64,000 bases of DNA from contig JADHUC010000007.1 in NCBI GenBank assembly GCA_016784735.1, positions 1 through 64,000 of the forward strand, in the 5' to 3' direction. Within the stretch, counting starts at the first letter, position 1, and each line of letters opens with the position of its first letter. Of the stretch, positions 60,576-64,000 are shown one piece after another. The stretch comes from Pirellulaceae bacterium. Its GTDB lineage: Bacteria; Planctomycetota; Planctomycetia; Pirellulales; Pirellulaceae. A program made the translations under genes and the position numbers. The notes under the pieces are model-generated. The model was not told the origin of the DNA. It saw only the letters and a list, made by a program, of their open reading frames with translations, and ran no database searches.

Positions 60576-63558
60576 CGGGGGCGGTGGCGACGCGGGGGCG
60601 GATTGGCAGTCGCTCGATTCCGGGGAAATCTGGGTCGCCCTGGGCGCGGAGTTCCTCGTCGCCCATGAATGGGCAGCAGGCGTCTACCCAGGCCATCAGC
60701 CGGTGCAGATTCTCAGAATCCACTTTCACGTCGTAGTGTTTGCCGCTGGCGGACAAGTCGACCAGGCGGCTCTTGTAGGAGAGGTATTGCATGGGCGGCA
60801 ACGTGGTTAGGGCTTCGGGATCGTTTTGCCCGTAGCTGCTTTCCACCGGGATTGCTCCCGCGATGCCATAGCCGGGACGCTCGCCGGGAACCGGATTCCC
60901 CCAGCCCGCCGAGCCCACCAGCGTCAGATAAGGCTCCTTGAACACGCTGTGACCAGGACGCAGGACGAGGTTGGGTTCGGCGGAGGCTTCCGCGGTACCC
61001 GCGTGGCACTTGACGCAGTAACGGTCCAGTACCGGTTGGGCGAAACGTTCGTAGCTGATGCTCCCGGTGCCCCATGGCGGTGGAGAGAGTTCGGTCGGCG
61101 GGCGTCCGAGGGCCAGGCCGGTCTGCGGCGGAGGCACGGTGCTGTGCATTTCATGGCAGCCCACGCAGCCTCGCTCCTCGCCGGGCATTAGCCCGGAGAA
61201 ACTGCGCATCGTCTGCAAGCAGCGGCGATCTGCGTCCAGAAGCTGGAAGTACAACGAGCGTCCCGCCGGTGCCGTGAAATACACCGAGCCGTCGGCCTCG
61301 ACCGGCACCTCGGAGAGAATGCGTTTTACGGCCTCCTCTTGAATAATCGACACCGATGGACCCGAGTGGCGGTACGTCTTGTTCCAGGTCGAATACGTCT
61401 TGTAGTCCTGCTGGAACACGCGCAAGTACTTGACCGCGCCGCGCGGCAGACCGGGCACGCCTTGGTACACGTCGGAGCTGAAGAACACGCCCGATTCGGT
61501 TGGTTTGCGATCCTTACCCGTGCCCGGCCAGACAACGCGGTCCGGCTGCGCCGGCGGCATCGGCCGCGGCTTCACGGGAATCGCATGCCAGACGTTGTAG
61601 ATGCCCTCGTAGATCAAGTCCCGGTTGCCGTGCACGTCCATCAGGTAAAGGCGAAACTTGTCGCCTACGCCGCGAGCCGAAACGAGAAGATCCTCTTCGG
61701 ATAGCGGATAGGCCGTCTTGTAACCGGTGAAGCGGCCCGAGGCATGATAGTCGGCCGCTTCGGGCGCGTCTTGCGGCGGGATGCTGACTTCCGGCCAACG
61801 CAGGTCGGCGGTCACCTTGGTCAAGCCGTGCGGGAAGTCGCGGCCTTTGTCCGGGTCGATTATCCCGATCGATCCGGACCACCAGTCGTGATGCCCTACG
61901 CCGGAGAACATCACGCGGCGGCTACCGGGGATCGGACGCGGCTCGGACAGATGGTCGGGCCACACGGATTGGTTGCCCCAGAAATGCGCCGTGCCCGTGC
62001 CGTTCTGGTTGGTCGTCCAGAGCTTCTGCAGACGCCACAGAGGCTTGTCGGTGTATTCCCAGCGGGAGTAAATCACGCGACCGTCGTTCAATAGCGCGGG
62101 CACGAAGTCCGGCTCGCCGTTGTAGCTGATCAGATAGACATTGCTGCCGTCAGCGTCGCACCGCGCCAGGATGTACGAATAGATGAACGGTCCGCAGCGC
62201 ACATATGAGTTGCCTCGCGTTGTGGTGAAGAGAATGTGTCCGTCGGGCAGGTAGATCGGGTCGATGTCGTCGTACTCGCTGTCGGTAAGTTGCCGCAGAC
62301 CGGTACCATCGAGATTCATTTCAAACAAATGAAAACTCTCATCGTCGTACGGCTTGCAGCAGAAGAGCACCTTCGTCGCGTCGAATGACAGATCGGGACG
62401 CCAGAAGCTGCCAGGCCTTTCCTGCGGCGCCAGTTGGCGAAGCTTGCCGCCGGGATGAAGACCGTCCAGTACCAGCAATCGGCCGCCCGGCATTGCCATG
62501 ATGCCCATGCGATGGATGGCTTCGTGGCGTGACTCGGGGCCTTGCGGCAGCGGCTGGTCGATGAACAGCAACTGCGAAAAATCCAGTACGGGATTCTTGA
62601 ACAGGATCTCGCGCTTCACCCGCCGTACCGAAAAGTACAGCTCCTTGGCTGCCGGGGCCGCGTCGGCATACGAAGCGACGGGGTCGTCTTGCACATCCGC
62701 CTTGTCCACGCCCGCGATCTTCTTCCAGGGCCCACCGCCGAACGGCGCAGCCACCATTGACGATTTCCATTTGGAATCGTCAAAAGCGACCTGTTCCCAT
62801 TGCGGACATAGCTGCTTCTCTGCACGCCACGAGGTATCGGAAACCAAGACCATTTGCCGTCCGTCGGCCTGAGTCACGGCCAAGCGAGCAATCAGTCCGG
62901 CAGGGTTCGCGTGTGGAGCCGGCCTGTTCTCCGCTCGAATGGCCAGCAAGTTTTCCCCAGTCTTCAATAACGATCCGACGTGGAATACGCCAGCTCGGGC
63001 CCAAGTCGGATGGCTGCCAACCCGGTCGCCGTTAACGAAAACCTCGCACACATCGTCCGCCGCAACCCGCAACACGGCAGTATTAACGTCCGTCGACACT
63101 GCAAATCGGCAGCGAAAGTACCTCGATTCGGCCGGGGCGTCCTCGGCCGGTCGGCCTTCGGGATACCAAATCCAACTCGGCGTCGCGTCGGCCGTCTTGG
63201 CCGGCTTCGCCGGAACAGGCGCAACACGCACTTTGGCAAGGCGTTCTTCCAGAACATCCAGCCGTGTCAGTTCGGCCGACATACCTGGAGTCAGCGAATG
63301 GCGGGACAAGCGCGCGGCCAACTCCCGTGCCCAAACAATCTCCTGGGCCGTCCTCTCGGCCAGCGGCTCGCCCATCGCTTGAAACAGCCAATCGCGCTCC
63401 AACGCCAGGGCCGCCTCTTGGGCGGTCAACGCCCGCGTTTCGGGTGTCCGAGCTTCGCCCGGGGGCAGCGGCAGGTTGTCGGCCAGCACCAACGGCGCAC
63501 AACTCGCAGCGAGAGAAAGAGCCACGATACGCTTCAGGATCGGAGTTGCAGTCTTCAT
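60559..63558 (-). CDS. HzsA-related di-heme protein H4
   Basis: A 999-residue protein. Signal IVALSLAASCAPLVLAD; helical segment (about residues 35-125); a galactose-binding-like jelly roll (about 127-290: PSWIWYPEGRPAEDAPAESR split over strands, VLRVAADDVCEVFVNGDRVG). Then the TolB-like propeller (PDLSFDATKVLFCCKPYDDE, PDGHILFTTTRG, DGRVIYSRWEYTD, PRPIPGSRRVMFSG). The VPVEADGSVYFTAPAGRSLY block is followed by heme motifs CVGCH at 798 and CVKCH at 848, and the chain closes with LMAWVDACCPFMGDEELR. Residue four after the first heme His is Ser, not Tyr. ATG 63558 precedes the signal directly. Its last residues overlap the convergent cassette-type gene. Confidence 0.83.
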   Translation of the reverse strand: MKTATPILKRIVALSLAASCAPLVLADNLPLPPGEARTPETRALTAQEAALALERDWLFQAMGEPLAERTAQEIVWARELAARLSRHSLTPGMSAELTRLDVLEERLAKVRVAPVPAKPAKTADATPSWIWYPEGRPAEDAPAESRYFRCRFAVSTDVNTAVLRVAADDVCEVFVNGDRVGSHPTWARAGVFHVGSLLKTGENLLAIRAENRPAPHANPAGLIARLAVTQADGRQMVLVSDTSWRAEKQLCPQWEQVAFDDSKWKSSMVAAPFGGGPWKKIAGVDKADVQDDPVASYADAAPAAKELYFSVRRVKREILFKNPVLDFSQLLFIDQPLPQGPESRHEAIHRMGIMAMPGGRLLVLDGLHPGGKLRQLAPQERPGSFWRPDLSFDATKVLFCCKPYDDESFHLFEMNLDGTGLRQLTDSEYDDIDPIYLPDGHILFTTTRGNSYVRCGPFIYSYILARCDADGSNVYLISYNGEPDFVPALLNDGRVIYSRWEYTDKPLWRLQKLWTTNQNGTGTAHFWGNQSVWPDHLSEPRPIPGSRRVMFSGVGHHDWWSGSIGIIDPDKGRDFPHGLTKVTADLRWPEVSIPPQDAPEAADYHASGRFTGYKTAYPLSEEDLLVSARGVGDKFRLYLMDVHGNRDLIYEGIYNVWHAIPVKPRPMPPAQPDRVVWPGTGKDRKPTESGVFFSSDVYQGVPGLPRGAVKYLRVFQQDYKTYSTWNKTYRHSGPSVSIIQEEAVKRILSEVPVEADGSVYFTAPAGRSLYFQLLDADRRCLQTMRSFSGLMPGEERGCVGCHEMHSTVPPPQTGLALGRPPTELSPPPWGTGSISYERFAQPVLDRYCVKCHAGTAEASAEPNLVLRPGHSVFKEPYLTLVGSAGWGNPVPGERPGYGIAGAIPVESSYGQNDPEALTTLPPMQYLSYKSRLVDLSASGKHYDVKVDSENLHRLMAWVDACCPFMGDEELRAQGDPDFPGIERLPIRPRVATAPVIERP

Positions 63559-63613
63559 TGGTCCATCTCCCTGTACTGATCGCTAAGGGTGAGCGGCGGA
63601 TCAGACCTTACCC

Positions 63614-63673
63614 GTGGGGCAAGCTTCCAGCTTGCCTTTCCCGGAAAATTCGCAAGCTGGAAGCTTACGCCAC
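63614..63673. repeat. Palindromic element (GTGGGGCAAGCTTCCAGC)
   Basis: Inverted repeat with 22-bp arms (63614-63635, 63652-63673; two mismatches) upstream of H4. Similar plan to 4738-4795 (GTGGGGCA start, GCCAC or CCCAC end). Common type of planctomycete intergenic repeat. Confidence 0.8.
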
Positions 63674-63761
63674 GGTACAAGACCAACTGCCGCTCCCCTA
63701 GCCACCAGTTTCCACCATACACTGACGACAATGCAAGGTCATCACCAAGATAAAGGTGGAC

Positions 63762-64000
63762 TTACTTCTCCACGACTTCGTAAATCCCAACGGAAAGGCG
63801 ATCGAGGCGATCATCGAAGCTGCGAGCGTTCGGCTCGATTGCTCGGGCCTGCGTCAACTCACGCACCGAATCAATTGGCACGAAAAAATGAAAAGTCGCA
63901 TTCCCCTCACCGTCTCCGTCGTTAACTGCGATCACATAAAGTTTACCGAGGTGCCTGCGGACAAACCAGTGTAACCATGCGGGCGGCCCACCTTCGTTGA
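63762..64000 (-). CDS. C-terminal part of a gene running off the right edge (glycosidase-type beta domain, tentative)
   Basis: On the minus strand a frame is open from the window edge to TAA (63762-63764), giving 78 residues. It includes GPPAWLHWFVRRHLGKLYVI, AVNDGDGEGNATFHFFVP and DDRLDRLSVGIYEVVEK. Strand-rich sequence of the form xYVIAVNxxxxxxxATFxF...GxYxVV is typical of the C-terminal beta-sandwich of glycoside hydrolases and related exported proteins. It has no start in this window. The plus-strand frame at 63756-63974 on the same DNA lacks any protein-like pattern. Confidence 0.65.
   Translation of the reverse strand, partial: NEGGPPAWLHWFVRRHLGKLYVIAVNDGDGEGNATFHFFVPIDSVRELTQARAIEPNARSFDDRLDRLSVGIYEVVEK

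Noticed and set aside
9885-63558. Hydrazine synthesis (anammox) from the HzsA-like genes
   Set aside because: No HzsB, HzsC or hydrazine dehydrogenase genes, the heme-ligating Tyr position is changed in all four, and neighbours are carbohydrate-type genes.
63756-63974. 72-codon plus-strand frame at the right edge
   Set aside because: The opposite strand is open to the window edge with a protein-like C-terminal beta domain; the plus frame has no ribosome site or pattern.

Overview
The window reads as a chromosomal segment of a heterotrophic member of the Planctomycetota, probably Pirellulales-like or an uncultured relative. This rests on gene content: exported PQQ-type and NHL beta-propellers, FG-GAP/VCBS proteins, a TIGR03067 protein, 3-keto-disaccharide hydrolase (DUF1080), exported Gfo/Idh/MocA oxidoreductases, a sulfatase, DUF4838, and four di-heme proteins related to the hydrazine synthase alpha subunit (HzsA). 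Most genes carry a Sec, Tat or lipoprotein signal. I saw no rRNA, tRNA, CRISPR array or replication origin. The lineage is inferred, not proven.

Layout. 0.1-9.5 kb: DUF2891 protein, FG-GAP and PQQ propellers, DUF362 protein, TIGR03067 protein, EamA permease and a membrane heme-sensor/SpoIIE phosphatase. 9.9-20.1 kb: first HzsA-like protein (H1), PQQ protein, a DUF5615/DUF433 toxin-antitoxin pair, a large transglutaminase-like protein, a lipoprotein and a Tat oxidoreductase. 20.2-21.5 kb: a REP-associated tyrosine transposase (RAYT) with an in-frame amber stop, between two 96-bp REP hairpins, with a truncated gene on one side and a gene whose C-terminus is REP-encoded on the other. 21.4-38.4 kb: a glycosidase-like protein and four paralogous ~1,060-1,135-residue CBM9/NHL proteins (A-D) on the minus strand. 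A, B and C form a tight operon. D is split off by about 1.4 kb holding a BrnT-like toxin-antitoxin pair and a gene fragment. 38.4-54.1 kb: a decayed four-helix-bundle gene between inverted 13-nt tandem repeats, then a minus-strand run transcribed as exported methyltransferase/PQQ fusion, DUF4838, FG-GAP, Gfo/Idh/MocA, DUF1080, sulfatase and H2. 54.4-64 kb: H3, a C45 peptidase, broken VCBS and cytochrome c fragments, an attC-like integron site between two small cassette-type genes, H4, and a truncated gene leaving the right edge.

Function. The exported sulfatase, DUF1080 hydrolase, oxidoreductases, DUF4838 and CBM9 proteins fit extracytoplasmic breakdown of sulfated or modified polysaccharides. 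The di-heme HzsA-like proteins recur beside them, with unknown substrate and redox role.

The most unusual theme is repeat DNA read in frame as protein. Palindromic or tandem elements lie inside the coding sequences of paralog A (signal region), paralog D (CBM9 domain), the glycosidase-like protein (C-terminus and stop codon) and the methyltransferase/PQQ fusion (inter-domain linker). At least seven further hairpin elements sit between genes.
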